A stretch of 14,535 bases of DNA, from contig JAEYNQ010000117.1 in NCBI GenBank assembly GCA_023412455.1, forward strand, positions 1-14,535, in the 5' to 3' direction. Made by a program: the position numbers and the translations under genes. The first letter of the stretch is position 1; each line of letters begins with the position of its first letter. This document shows, one piece after another, positions 1 through 6,787 of the stretch. The DNA is from Bacillota bacterium (GTDB lineage: Bacteria; Bacillota; Clostridia; Lachnospirales; Cellulosilyticaceae). The notes under the pieces are model-generated. The model worked only from the letters and a program-made list of their open reading frames with translations, was not told the DNA's origin and made no database searches.

Positions 1-34
1 ACCATACACTTTGGTGTTTCACAACAAATAATAT

Positions 35-388
35 CTAATCCATGCTATCGTAATAATCAAGTATTGCCTTCTTACGCAAAATATCATCCCTTATTCTTTT
101 TACCTCACTTAATACAAGCTTTCATTGCTGTCTGCCTTTCAAATTTTGATTTACGGCCCTACTTCCTCTCTTATTAGCTTTTCTAGTTTAGTAATCACTT
201 TCTCCTACAAGATTATGGGGTGTTAACGTTAATGGTTTCTCAAGTTCATACGTCACCATACCTATATTTACTGTACTCTCGTTATAGAAAGTTATGCACA
301 CAACTCTATTATATTCTTCATTTTTTCCTATCCTCCATCTTGTGATTTTATATCTTCTTCTCATAGTATATAGTCCTACTCTAGACAA
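35..388 (-). pseudogene. Possible decayed gene of unknown family
   Basis: On the minus strand the frame from ATG at 388 runs 66 codons to TAA at 190-188. After this stop the same frame stays open, apart from one TGA at 124-122, down to a TAG at 37-35. The last 28 codons (121-38) translate to a plausible charged helical protein tail containing VKRIRDDILRKK and ending DYYDSMD. Just after the first stop, another frame gives EKVITKLEKLIREE, which also looks protein-like. Coding-like pieces in more than one frame, broken by stops, suggest a gene that has accumulated stops and frameshifts. I do not recognise the family. The alternative is chance open frames in A+T-rich DNA, which cannot be excluded. 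Confidence 0.25.
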
Positions 389-429
389 GGTACCTCTTTA
401 TGTATTCAAAAAAGAAAAAAGAGATTGCA

Positions 430-612
430 TTAAAAGTATTTTATCAGACAGATTCCATTTTTGAACAAGGTGAAAGTATACCTATCACCAATAGTGGATT
501 GCTTTGATGAGTTGTTAGTCACATAGAAAATGGGGTTGTCCCCGAATGCAATCCTTGTAAATACAATGTTAGATGATGCAATTAGCCGATTATCCCCAGA
601 AGAAAAACCCAT
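430..612 (-). CDS. Short hypothetical ORF, doubtful
   Basis: A 60-codon minus-strand frame that stays open a few codons upstream of its ATG. The product has no signal peptide, membrane segment or motif that I recognise. It includes the run AFGDNPIFYVTNNSSKQ, which reads like part of a globular protein. No good Shine-Dalgarno lies before the ATG (only GGAAAC about 14 bases upstream). It could be a fragment of the same decayed material as 35-388 or a chance frame. Confidence 0.12.
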   Translation of the reverse strand: MGFSSGDNRLIASSNIVFTRIAFGDNPIFYVTNNSSKQSTIGDRYTFTLFKNGICLIKYF

Positions 613-647
613 AGTACATTTTAATTGTTTCCATTATCAATATTTGA

Positions 648-676
648 TTGCACTATTCTGGAATTTTAACTAAGAT
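648..676 (+). promoter_or_regulatory. Putative sigma-A promoter of the lipoprotein gene
   Basis: A -35 box TTGCAC (648-653) and a -10 box TAAGAT (671-676) are separated by 17 bases, about 70 bases before the lipoprotein ATG. An imperfect direct repeat, GGAATTTTAACTA (660-672) and GGAATTTAACTA (694-705), overlaps the start of the -10 box and the early transcribed region. It could be a regulator binding site, but this is only a suggestion. Confidence 0.4.
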
Positions 677-744
677 AGAGTTATCGACAAATCGGAATTT
701 AACTAGTTAGTAAAAAAGAACAAAAATGCAATGTGGAGGTTTTT

Positions 745-1587
745 ATGAAAAAGATAGCATGTATTTTTCTTATTATCAGTATAATTTGTTTAGTAACTGG
801 TTGCTCACACAAAAAAGCAGATCCAACAAATTTACAAGTGGAAGACAGCAAACCGTCAACAGAGATGACTTTTGAAGATATAAAGGACAATATTTCGGAT
901 AAGGAATGTACAGAACAAAATAAAGCATATGGCGAGATACTCTGGAATGTATGTTATCTTGGTCAAATAGAGGGAACAGAATATAGATTTCCTAATTCAG
1001 AAGGAAATAATAATGGAGAGTTTGCTATTTATGACATTGATGGGGATGGATACGAGGAACTGTTGCTTTTCTTTGATGGAGGTACAACGGCTTCTAATGT
1101 AGTATACATATGGGGATATAAAGATGGAAAGACACATCTACAATTAAGTGAATTTCCGTCAATGAGTTATTATAGTAACGGTATTATTGAAGTGGAATGG
1201 TCTCATAATCAAGGTTTAGCAGGAGACTTTTGGCCATATTCAGTTTATCTCTATAATTGTGAAATGGATGAATACCAAAAATATGGAGCAGTAGATGCTT
1301 GGGATAAAATTACTACAGAGGTAGAAATTAATTCAAAAGGTGAAAACTTTCCAACTAACATAGATGAAGATGAAAATGGAATTGTTTACTATATTTTTCC
1401 AGGAGATTGGAATGGGGATTATGATATGACACCTATAGATGATGAAAAATATCAAAACTGGAAAAATAGTTATCTTGATAATGCAGAAGAAATAAAGGGC
1501 ATACCATTTCAAAAATTGAATGAGGAAAATATTTCAAATTTGGGAGCACCAAAGCCAGATATCCCATTTACAGAACCACTGGAATAA
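745..1587 (+). CDS. Secreted lipoprotein with Asp-rich FG-GAP/EF-hand-like motif
   Basis: A predicted 280-residue lipoprotein of unknown function. The start is the ATG at 745, because GGAGG (735-739) sits five bases before it. The GTG at 733 in the same frame would place this ribosome binding site inside the gene. Residues 1-20 are a classic lipoprotein signal (MKK, a hydrophobic core, then LVTGC), so Cys20 should be lipidated and the protein held on the outer face of the cytoplasmic membrane. A polar linker follows. Around residues 97-105 lies a DxDGDGxEE calcium-loop-like motif, as found in FG-GAP repeats and dockerin-type loops. A second Asp-rich stretch, GDWNGDYDMTPIDD, lies near residue 230. 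Such short Asp-loop lipoproteins are common in Lachnospiraceae-type genomes. It stands alone, convergent with the NYN gene. No clear terminator follows. No catalytic function can be assigned. Confidence 0.85.
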   Translation: MKKIACIFLIISIICLVTGCSHKKADPTNLQVEDSKPSTEMTFEDIKDNISDKECTEQNKAYGEILWNVCYLGQIEGTEYRFPNSEGNNNGEFAIYDIDGDGYEELLLFFDGGTTASNVVYIWGYKDGKTHLQLSEFPSMSYYSNGIIEVEWSHNQGLAGDFWPYSVYLYNCEMDEYQKYGAVDAWDKITTEVEINSKGENFPTNIDEDENGIVYYIFPGDWNGDYDMTPIDDEKYQNWKNSYLDNAEEIKGIPFQKLNEENISNLGAPKPDIPFTEPLE

Positions 1588-1634
1588 TTGATAATTCGCC
1601 ATAGACCTTCCCCCCATTTCGTATTGGCATAGTC

Positions 1635-1659
1635 CATTTTAAAAAGCAGATGAAGGGAA
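1635..1659. repeat. Distal copy of tRNA 3'-end repeat (att-like)
   Basis: The 19 bases CATTTTAAAAAGCAGATGA (1635-1653) are identical to 2722-2740. The match continues for six more bases with a single A/G mismatch (1654 versus 2741). The shared part includes the last 14 bases of the acceptor/T-arm side of the tRNA-Gly gene plus its T-run. Nothing else of a tRNA is present here. Integrative elements that insert at a tRNA 3' end leave exactly this: a whole tRNA at one end and a short copy of its 3' end at the other. The segment between the copies is about 1.1 kb. Confidence 0.6.
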
Positions 1660-1703
1660 GAGTATTACCTAGAAACAAAGACTGTTAAGCAGAAATAGCA
1701 CGT

Positions 1704-2540
1704 TTATCTCCCTGATAATTTGTTTTTTATGTACACAACTTTTAAGATTTTATTTTTAGGATTCTTTGTCTCATACATCTCAAAGCACTCAAAACTATCT
1801 AAAAAGTATTTTAATTTTTGATAGCCATAGTTTCTAGAATCAAATCCTGGAATTCTCTGTGTAACAATGCTACCTAATGTTGCAATATTTAGCCATCCAC
1901 TTTCATCAGCACGGGCTTCAATGATTGAAGCAATTTCATTCCTCACAACATCCTTATCTGGAACTCCATTTTTATGATTAGTTGATCCTTCAGAATTAGT
2001 ATCTAAAGTACTTTTGCCTACTGCAACTTCAGTTACTGTTTGGTTTATACTGTCAGCAGTTGTTTCTACAATATGACCTTGTTCTTTGACTTTTTCCGTT
2101 ACAGACTCTTTATACAACAAATCCAAATACTTAAATGATTCACATGCTGCAACAAGTGAATTAGACGTTTTCTGCTCTCCCATACCAATTACCGTCATTC
2201 CCGCATCACGCAATCGAATAGCTAATTTTGTAAAATCACTATCAGAAGTTACTAAACAGAAGCCACTCACATTTCCAGAATATAAAATATCCATGGCATC
2301 TATTACTAGTGCTGAATCCGATGCACTTTTCCCTTTTGTATAATTAATTTGAAAAACTGGTGTCATTGCATATTCGCGAATATTTTCCTTCCAAGCTAAT
2401 ACACTGGGGATTGAAAAATCACCATATACCTTTTTATATGTAACCAAACCGTATTCACTCATTTCATCTAAAATGAGTTTTATATACTTTGGCGATACGT
2501 TTTCAGCGTCTATCAGTACTGCTATTTTCACTCTTTCCAT
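1704..2540 (-). CDS. NYN-domain (PIN-like) nuclease with C-terminal LOTUS/OST-HTH domain
   Basis: A 278-residue protein, probably a cytoplasmic metal-dependent RNA nuclease. Residues 4-140 match the NYN/LabA-like fold. Candidate catalytic acidic residues are D11 in LIDAEN, D75/D81/D84 in the SDSALVIDAMD run, and D100/D102 in LVTSDSDF, which is the usual acidic pattern of this family. A low-complexity linker covers about 145-195. Residues 196-270 resemble a LOTUS/OST-HTH domain (VVRNEIASII, GWLNIATLG, then the YGYQKLKYFLDS segment), a module known to bind RNA. The ATG at 2540 is preceded by GGGGGTG at suitable spacing. It sits alone between two att-like repeats and beside a tRNA gene, with its own promoter. 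NYN-LOTUS proteins occur in mobile and defence-related contexts in bacteria, but the target here is unknown. The domain call is strong; the biological role is open. Confidence 0.88.
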   Translation of the reverse strand: MERVKIAVLIDAENVSPKYIKLILDEMSEYGLVTYKKVYGDFSIPSVLAWKENIREYAMTPVFQINYTKGKSASDSALVIDAMDILYSGNVSGFCLVTSDSDFTKLAIRLRDAGMTVIGMGEQKTSNSLVAACESFKYLDLLYKESVTEKVKEQGHIVETTADSINQTVTEVAVGKSTLDTNSEGSTNHKNGVPDKDVVRNEIASIIEARADESGWLNIATLGSIVTQRIPGFDSRNYGYQKLKYFLDSFECFEMYETKNPKNKILKVVYIKNKLSGR

Positions 2541-2630
2541 TAAAACACCCCCATCCTATATGACACATAGTATGCTACAGTTTTCACACTTAACTTAACT
2601 CCATTCCACTAACTTATCGCTTTATTTATA

Positions 2631-2659
2631 ATCTTAATATAAAAATCACTATTTTTCAA
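2631..2659 (-). promoter_or_regulatory. Putative sigma-A promoter of the NYN-LOTUS gene
   Basis: On the minus strand TTGAAA (2659-2654) and TAAGAT (2636-2631) are spaced by 17 bases, about 90 bases before the gene's ATG. A TATAAA-like sequence directly overlaps and follows the -10. This is a good match to the vegetative consensus and leaves a leader of roughly 80-90 bases in which I see no clear folded structure. Confidence 0.5.
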
Positions 2660-2721
2660 CTTTACACACAATAAAAGGCTATCCATCATTACGATAGATA
2701 CCCCTTATAATGCATTCATTT

Positions 2722-2746
2722 CATTTTAAAAAGCAGATGAGGGGAA
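2722..2746. repeat. tRNA-proximal copy of att-like repeat
   Basis: This copy spans the tRNA-Gly 3' end (acceptor strand and part of the T arm) and the A/T-rich bases just downstream. It pairs with 1635-1659 (24 of 25 identical). Because the tRNA here is complete, this would be the end at which an integrating element restored the gene. Confidence 0.6.
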
Positions 2747-2802
2747 TCGAACCCCCGCCCTTAGCTTGGGAAGCTAATGTTCTACCATTAAACCACATCT
2801 GC
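2732..2802 (-). tRNA. tRNA-Gly (anticodon CCC)
   Basis: Read on the minus strand the gene folds as a standard cloverleaf. The acceptor GCAGATG pairs with CATCTGC. The D arm has loop AATGGTA. The anticodon stem TTAGC/GCTAA encloses loop TTCCCAA (anticodon CCC), the variable region is GGGC, and the T stem GGGGG/CCCCT encloses TTCGATT. The discriminator base is U, typical of bacterial tRNA-Gly. CCA is not encoded. A short T-run follows directly and may end transcription. It reads GGG codons, normally the rare glycine isoacceptor in A+T-rich genomes. Confidence 0.96.
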
Positions 2803-2827
2803 TTATAGGTGTATTATACACCTATAA
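2803..2827. repeat. Perfect palindrome over the tRNA promoter
   Basis: TTATAGGTGTA and TACACCTATAA form an exact 11-bp inverted repeat around a 3-base centre TTA. It abuts the first base of the tRNA gene and contains the -10 box of its promoter. On the plus strand it is followed by TTTAACTTTTT, so it could act as a weak terminator in that direction, although no plus-strand gene runs into it. On the minus strand no U-run follows, so it is a poor terminator for the operon upstream. An operator-like role or a chance cruciform are alternatives. Confidence 0.6.
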
Positions 2828-2841
2828 TTTAACTTTTTCAA
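2813..2841 (-). promoter_or_regulatory. Sigma-A promoter of tRNA-Gly(CCC)
   Basis: On the minus strand TTGAAA (2841-2836) and a perfect TATAAT (2818-2813) are spaced by exactly 17 bases, and the -10 box ends 10 bases before the mature tRNA 5' end at 2802. This is the best promoter in the window. It implies the tRNA is transcribed independently of the long operon that ends just upstream. Confidence 0.7.
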
Positions 2842-2846
2842 ATACT

Positions 2847-2869
2847 CTTTCTATAGTTATTCTAGAAAG
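2847..2869 (-). terminator. Weak hairpin across the MFS stop codon
   Basis: On the minus strand CTTTCTA and TAGAAAG form a 7-bp stem with a 9-base loop, and the TAG stop of the MFS gene lies inside it. It is A+T-rich and lacks a following U-run, so it may slow or protect the 3' end but is not a convincing intrinsic terminator. It is the only candidate end signal for the operon. Confidence 0.25.
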
Positions 2870-5834
2870 TTTCTCCTTTTAGCTTCTTCCCTTTTCTTAG
2901 GTTTTGTATCAGTAAGTTACAAGCTAGGAATAGAACGAGTAAAACGCCTAAACCAATGGTTATAATAGTAAGACCTTTCTTTAGCCCTATAATAAGCACG
3001 TAACTGAATACAAAAGAACCACAGGTTTGGGCTAAATTCTCAAATAGGCTATACATCCCCATGGAACGCTCATAGCCATACTGAGCCACTTCTTCTAAGT
3101 CTGTATAATAACTGGTCTGAACACCTAAACCAAAGCTATCTGCCAGTCCTAAGATGACAAGGGTACATAAGAGTATAGGGATTGTCTGGTAATTAGCTAC
3201 TAATACAAAAGCCCCCATATAGAGCAGTGTAGCAATAGCTAAAATATACTTTTTGTCCATTCTCTTTGTTAAGTACTGAGTGAGAGCCCCTCCACAGCAG
3301 ATGACACATACTCCATGAATCAAATAGGTATAACCAATATTGGTTTCAGATAAACCAAACTCACTACCTAAAATAGGGAAAAGATAATTCACATAATACC
3401 CACAAGCAATAACCGGTATAGCTAATGCAACAAAAAAGATTAAAATACGAGGCGAACGTAAAAACTGAGTGGCCTTTATGGTTCTCTCTTCTTCTTGTTG
3501 AACAGTTAGGGTGCTCTCTGTTTTCTTAAAGTAAAGAAGCGTATGAAGTAAAATAAGGAGGCTTAGAGCGGCTGTAATGACAAAGACCATGGAATAGTCA
3601 AACCAATTTAATAAGAAGGCACCAAATACTACGCCACAGTTCACCCCACTAAAGCAAGCTGCATTATAGCCTGCAAAGCCCATATTCTTTTCTTCTTCTG
3701 TTCCACTGGCAATGGTGGCATTAATAATGAGGAGTAAAATTCCCCATCCACAACCCATAACAGCATTTCCAAGGGTAAAAACTAAAATATTAGGAACAAC
3801 AGCTCTCCCCACAAGACCTACTAGCATAAATAGGCTTCCTAATAGGGCTGCTCCTCTTTTTCCCATTCGATCGATAAAGAAGGTACCATAAATCGAAAAG
3901 ATTGCTCCAAATAAAGCTTCTGCCGAAATAGGTATAGCCATCCATACCTCTATAGGAATTCCCCACAACCCACCTGACTCCTCTACAATACGTTTTGCAT
4001 ACAAAGGCAAAAAGGCTGTGACTACGTTAGTAATAAAGAATACAAGGAATACAACAATACGCATAAGCTCCACAGAGGGTGCCTTATCCCCCACTGTCAC
4101 TATCTTTTCCTTATAATTTTTTCTTGCCTGCAAGAAAATAATAACTTCTAACGAAACTAAAATAACAACCACTGCAATAGCCATTATATTAAGGAATAAT
4201 TCAATAATCATTTGTTGATTTTCTTTATTAAATGTGGTTAAGTCAGAACCTACTTCAATAAGGCCTATTGCCTCTCCATCCCCATCGATTATAGGTGCTA
4301 CTGTTAAGATATAGCTTCCTTCACTATTGGATACACTGCTATAGTCCCTTGCTTCCTTGCTGGTCATAATGGCTTGTTCATCTGAATCTTCATAAGCCCA
4401 GTCATAAACATAAACTGAGCCTGTATTTTCTTCTAATGTATAGGTGGATACAATATTTCCATCCTGAACTTTGTAAAGTACGCAATATAAGTCGGAGATA
4501 CTCTTATCTCCTGAGAGAAAAATAGAACGGATATAATCTCTTACCTTATTATAATCCTCACCCATATAGTCATAAGCGTGTTGAATACGTTTAAATTCCT
4601 CTTTAGGTAGGTCTTTGGCTGTAATATGAGCTACTGCACCTGCCCTGTCCATCATTTCCTTTACCATTCGGTCTTGAAAATTTTGTACCACTAATAAGCA
4701 AAAAACACCTGTAATACATAAGGTCCCTATCATGACTAAGGAACTTATTTTCAATATTGTAGAACCTTTCTTAATAATAGAATGAATGAGTAAGCCTCCT
4801 AAACACACACAGCCTATTAGCACAATCATAAGGGCTAATGCTCCCACTACACAACGTATATTTGCCTTATGGTCTAACTTAGCTCCTGTTATATAGTTAA
4901 CTTGGTCTCCCTCTAGATCTAAAAGTGCTACTCCATCAATCCCTTCAACGGCTACTAATCCATTTTGAGCATCCATGGCATAATAGATAGGTGCTGTCAA
5001 TCGCTCCTCACCAGTTGCTTCAAACTCTTCTCCTACTTCTCCATTAAAGAGTACGGTTTGTTTACCTGTTTCTGTAAGCTTACAAATCTCTCTTAAACCA
5101 ATATCCGTAAAGTACAGTGTCCCTTCTTTGTCAAAGCTTATTCCTCTTGGTACATTTAACCCCTCTTCTGACTTAGCTTCATAGAGAGTAATCGGCTCTT
5201 TTTGTTGATTGAAAAAACCTATTTCTCCTCTTCGTGTGACATAGTAGAGCTCTTGTGTCACAGGATTTATTTCAAAAGTTACAAAAGCTTGTTGAGCTTT
5301 TTCATAAGGGAAACTTTCGAGCACTTCATGGGTTTCTGAGCACAACTCAACAGCGTCTTCCTTTACCCTAGTAAAAGCAAAACTTCCTTTATAAACATGA
5401 AGACCTGTAATATGTCCTGCTAAAGCTTGCTCATATTTTTCTGTATAGACGACTTCTAAAAATTTCCCACTAGGAGAATACTTCATAATACGTTCCTCAG
5501 CAATTTTAGTACCTTGCCCATCTCTTTGAATATCAAGGACATAAATGTTGTTTTCCTTATCGGCTAGGACCCTCGTTGCCTCATAAAATTCTTTCTCCTC
5601 CCTTTTCCCTCCATTAATATGGAAGATTAAATAACCCGCCTTATCTATCTTTAGTAGGCGCTTAGCTGAGGAGTCAATAATGATTTTATTCCCTTCATAA
5701 TCTGTGGTAATTTTACTTATGGCACCCATCTCTAAGTTTTTAAAGGGTGTCATGAATAACCATTCCTTATTCCAAACAGTAACTCCCATACATACTACAA
5801 ATAAAAATACCAATCCCTTTATCCATTTCTTCAT
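2862..5834 (-). CDS. Giant MFS transporter fused to beta-propeller and extracytoplasmic sensor
   Basis: A 990-residue membrane protein, over twice the usual MFS length of about 400. A signal or anchor helix (7-22) is followed by an extracytoplasmic NHL/beta-propeller-like region (about 35-320; blades such as RGISFDKEGTLYFTDIG at 230-246). Two membrane helices follow (327-351, 362-384), then a second soluble domain (385-540) resembling Cache-type sensors (IGLIEVGSDLTTF near its end), and another helix (543-569). A 12-helix MFS permease fills about 590-980, with the DRMGKR motif-A remnant at 655-660 after helix 2. The layout looks like sensor plus carrier: ligand binding outside could gate transport. 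The substrate cannot be predicted. The ATG lies one base after the stop of the DUF2156 gene, with AAGGATGG inside that gene as ribosome binding site, so the two are probably translationally coupled. It is the last gene of the operon. Domain layout is confident; function is inferred. Confidence 0.85.
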   Translation of the reverse strand: MKKWIKGLVFLFVVCMGVTVWNKEWLFMTPFKNLEMGAISKITTDYEGNKIIIDSSAKRLLKIDKAGYLIFHINGGKREEKEFYEATRVLADKENNIYVLDIQRDGQGTKIAEERIMKYSPSGKFLEVVYTEKYEQALAGHITGLHVYKGSFAFTRVKEDAVELCSETHEVLESFPYEKAQQAFVTFEINPVTQELYYVTRRGEIGFFNQQKEPITLYEAKSEEGLNVPRGISFDKEGTLYFTDIGLREICKLTETGKQTVLFNGEVGEEFEATGEERLTAPIYYAMDAQNGLVAVEGIDGVALLDLEGDQVNYITGAKLDHKANIRCVVGALALMIVLIGCVCLGGLLIHSIIKKGSTILKISSLVMIGTLCITGVFCLLVVQNFQDRMVKEMMDRAGAVAHITAKDLPKEEFKRIQHAYDYMGEDYNKVRDYIRSIFLSGDKSISDLYCVLYKVQDGNIVSTYTLEENTGSVYVYDWAYEDSDEQAIMTSKEARDYSSVSNSEGSYILTVAPIIDGDGEAIGLIEVGSDLTTFNKENQQMIIELFLNIMAIAVVVILVSLEVIIFLQARKNYKEKIVTVGDKAPSVELMRIVVFLVFFITNVVTAFLPLYAKRIVEESGGLWGIPIEVWMAIPISAEALFGAIFSIYGTFFIDRMGKRGAALLGSLFMLVGLVGRAVVPNILVFTLGNAVMGCGWGILLLIINATIASGTEEEKNMGFAGYNAACFSGVNCGVVFGAFLLNWFDYSMVFVITAALSLLILLHTLLYFKKTESTLTVQQEEERTIKATQFLRSPRILIFFVALAIPVIACGYYVNYLFPILGSEFGLSETNIGYTYLIHGVCVICCGGALTQYLTKRMDKKYILAIATLLYMGAFVLVANYQTIPILLCTLVILGLADSFGLGVQTSYYTDLEEVAQYGYERSMGMYSLFENLAQTCGSFVFSYVLIIGLKKGLTIITIGLGVLLVLFLACNLLIQNLRKGKKLKGETF

Positions 5835-5835
5835 A

Positions 5836-6747
5836 TTAATCCATCCTTTCTGTAAGTCTTACAGTGTATTTATGCTGAAGGAAGTAGGGAGCAAGTCTCT
5901 CTTTATATTTTCTTATTCCCTCTTTACCCATATCTTCTGCGCAATTAATGGCTTTCAAATGGTCTCCATAAAGGGTATTGACCATTATATGGCTATACTC
6001 ATTAATCCCTCGTAAAGTATGGAGTGTCTTTGTAAAGTGAAAGGCAAGAACATCCTTTTCTATCCCAACTACAGCATAGCCTACCATTTCTTCTTGGACT
6101 TTTATAATAAAGCCCATTAACCCCAGCTCTTCAAATATTTCTACATAACGCTTGGTAGCTATTAACAAGCAGCCATATAAGCATTCTTTGCATGTATGCT
6201 CGTTGCACCATCTCTTATTCAAAAACTCATAGCAAAATATCTTATTTTCATTTGTAATGGGTACACATTCTGGATGATAAGTATGTAAGAAATGATGATA
6301 GGCATTTCTCATCTTCTTCTTGTTTAATATTCCTCTATGATCCTCTAGGGTATACACATAATCACTAAAATCTCGGTCATACTCATAGCTTATGTCAAAG
6401 GCTTGAAGTGCTTTATAATAAGGCAACATCCATTCTTGTACATCCAAGAAAACAAGCTCTATTCCTTTTTCCTTAAACAGCTTATAGAGCGTCTTAATGG
6501 TCTCTTCAAAGGTTTCTTTTATGTATTTCCCTAAAGGGGGTAAACATACTATTCTATTAAAAGGCTTGTCATCTAAAACAATACACAAATAATCTCTTAT
6601 AAGCTTATAGTAGCACACTGTACTAAAATTCCAAGCCATCAGGCTAGGGAAATAAGAAAAAGAGGATAAATCTCCTTCTAGTTCCATTATATGTTGATCA
6701 AAAATCCCTTTTTCCTCTATGGTTAGGGGCTTAAATCCTTCTACCAT
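5836..6747 (-). CDS. DUF2156 protein (phosphatidylglycerol lysyltransferase C-terminal-like)
   Basis: A 303-residue soluble protein of the DUF2156 family, which shares a doubled GNAT-like fold with the catalytic half of MprF, the enzyme that moves amino acids from aminoacyl-tRNA to phosphatidylglycerol. Family signatures are visible: DRDFSDYVY (124-132), the basic patch GILNKKKMRNAYHHF (139-153), and the C-terminal INCAEDMGKEGIRKYK block (267-282), which matches the usual 'IN-x-EQDLG-x-x-GLRKAK' pattern. Four cysteines cluster at 181, 186, 189 and 193. There is no membrane domain, unlike full MprF. Stand-alone DUF2156 proteins have no single established reaction; lipid or peptide aminoacylation or N-acyl transfer is the family-level expectation. 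GGGAG lies 9 bases before the ATG. It follows the ATPase gene by 40 bases, a gap holding a 10-bp direct repeat (6749-6758, 6777-6786), and is coupled to the MFS gene. Confidence 0.85.
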   Translation of the reverse strand: MVEGFKPLTIEEKGIFDQHIMELEGDLSSFSYFPSLMAWNFSTVCYYKLIRDYLCIVLDDKPFNRIVCLPPLGKYIKETFEETIKTLYKLFKEKGIELVFLDVQEWMLPYYKALQAFDISYEYDRDFSDYVYTLEDHRGILNKKKMRNAYHHFLHTYHPECVPITNENKIFCYEFLNKRWCNEHTCKECLYGCLLIATKRYVEIFEELGLMGFIIKVQEEMVGYAVVGIEKDVLAFHFTKTLHTLRGINEYSHIMVNTLYGDHLKAINCAEDMGKEGIRKYKERLAPYFLQHKYTVRLTERMD

Positions 6748-6787
6748 ACTTATCTTCTCCCTTTCTTTTTATAGCGCTTATCTTCTA

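Larger units (their letters stand above)
1..640. other. Region with no confident gene
   Basis: About 640 A+T-rich bases before the lipoprotein promoter hold no reading frame that I can assign to a family. Short minus-strand frames exist at 188-388 (66 codons) and 430-612 (60 codons). Neither has a clear ribosome binding site at its ATG, and neither protein is recognised. The first may belong to a decayed gene, listed separately. I see no tRNA, no strong hairpin terminator and no regular repeat array here. The stretch reads like eroded accessory DNA. Confidence 0.5.

Noticed and set aside
733..744. GTG start for the lipoprotein four codons earlier
   Set aside because: The ribosome binding site GGAGG lies within these bases and serves the ATG at 745; the MKK signal start also fits the ATG.
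699..890. 63-codon minus-strand frame opposite the lipoprotein start
   Set aside because: It lies antisense to a clear signal-peptide region; its hydrophobic stretches are the reverse of the lipoprotein code.
2086..2343. 85-codon plus-strand frame inside the NYN-LOTUS gene
   Set aside because: Antisense to conserved NYN motifs, with no recognisable product.
2803..2827. Palindrome as the intrinsic terminator of the long operon
   Set aside because: On the minus strand the hairpin is followed by the tRNA gene and not by a U-run, and it overlaps a good promoter.
5704..6015. 103-codon plus-strand frame across the MFS/DUF2156 junction
   Set aside because: It overlaps two well-supported minus-strand genes and shows no family resemblance.
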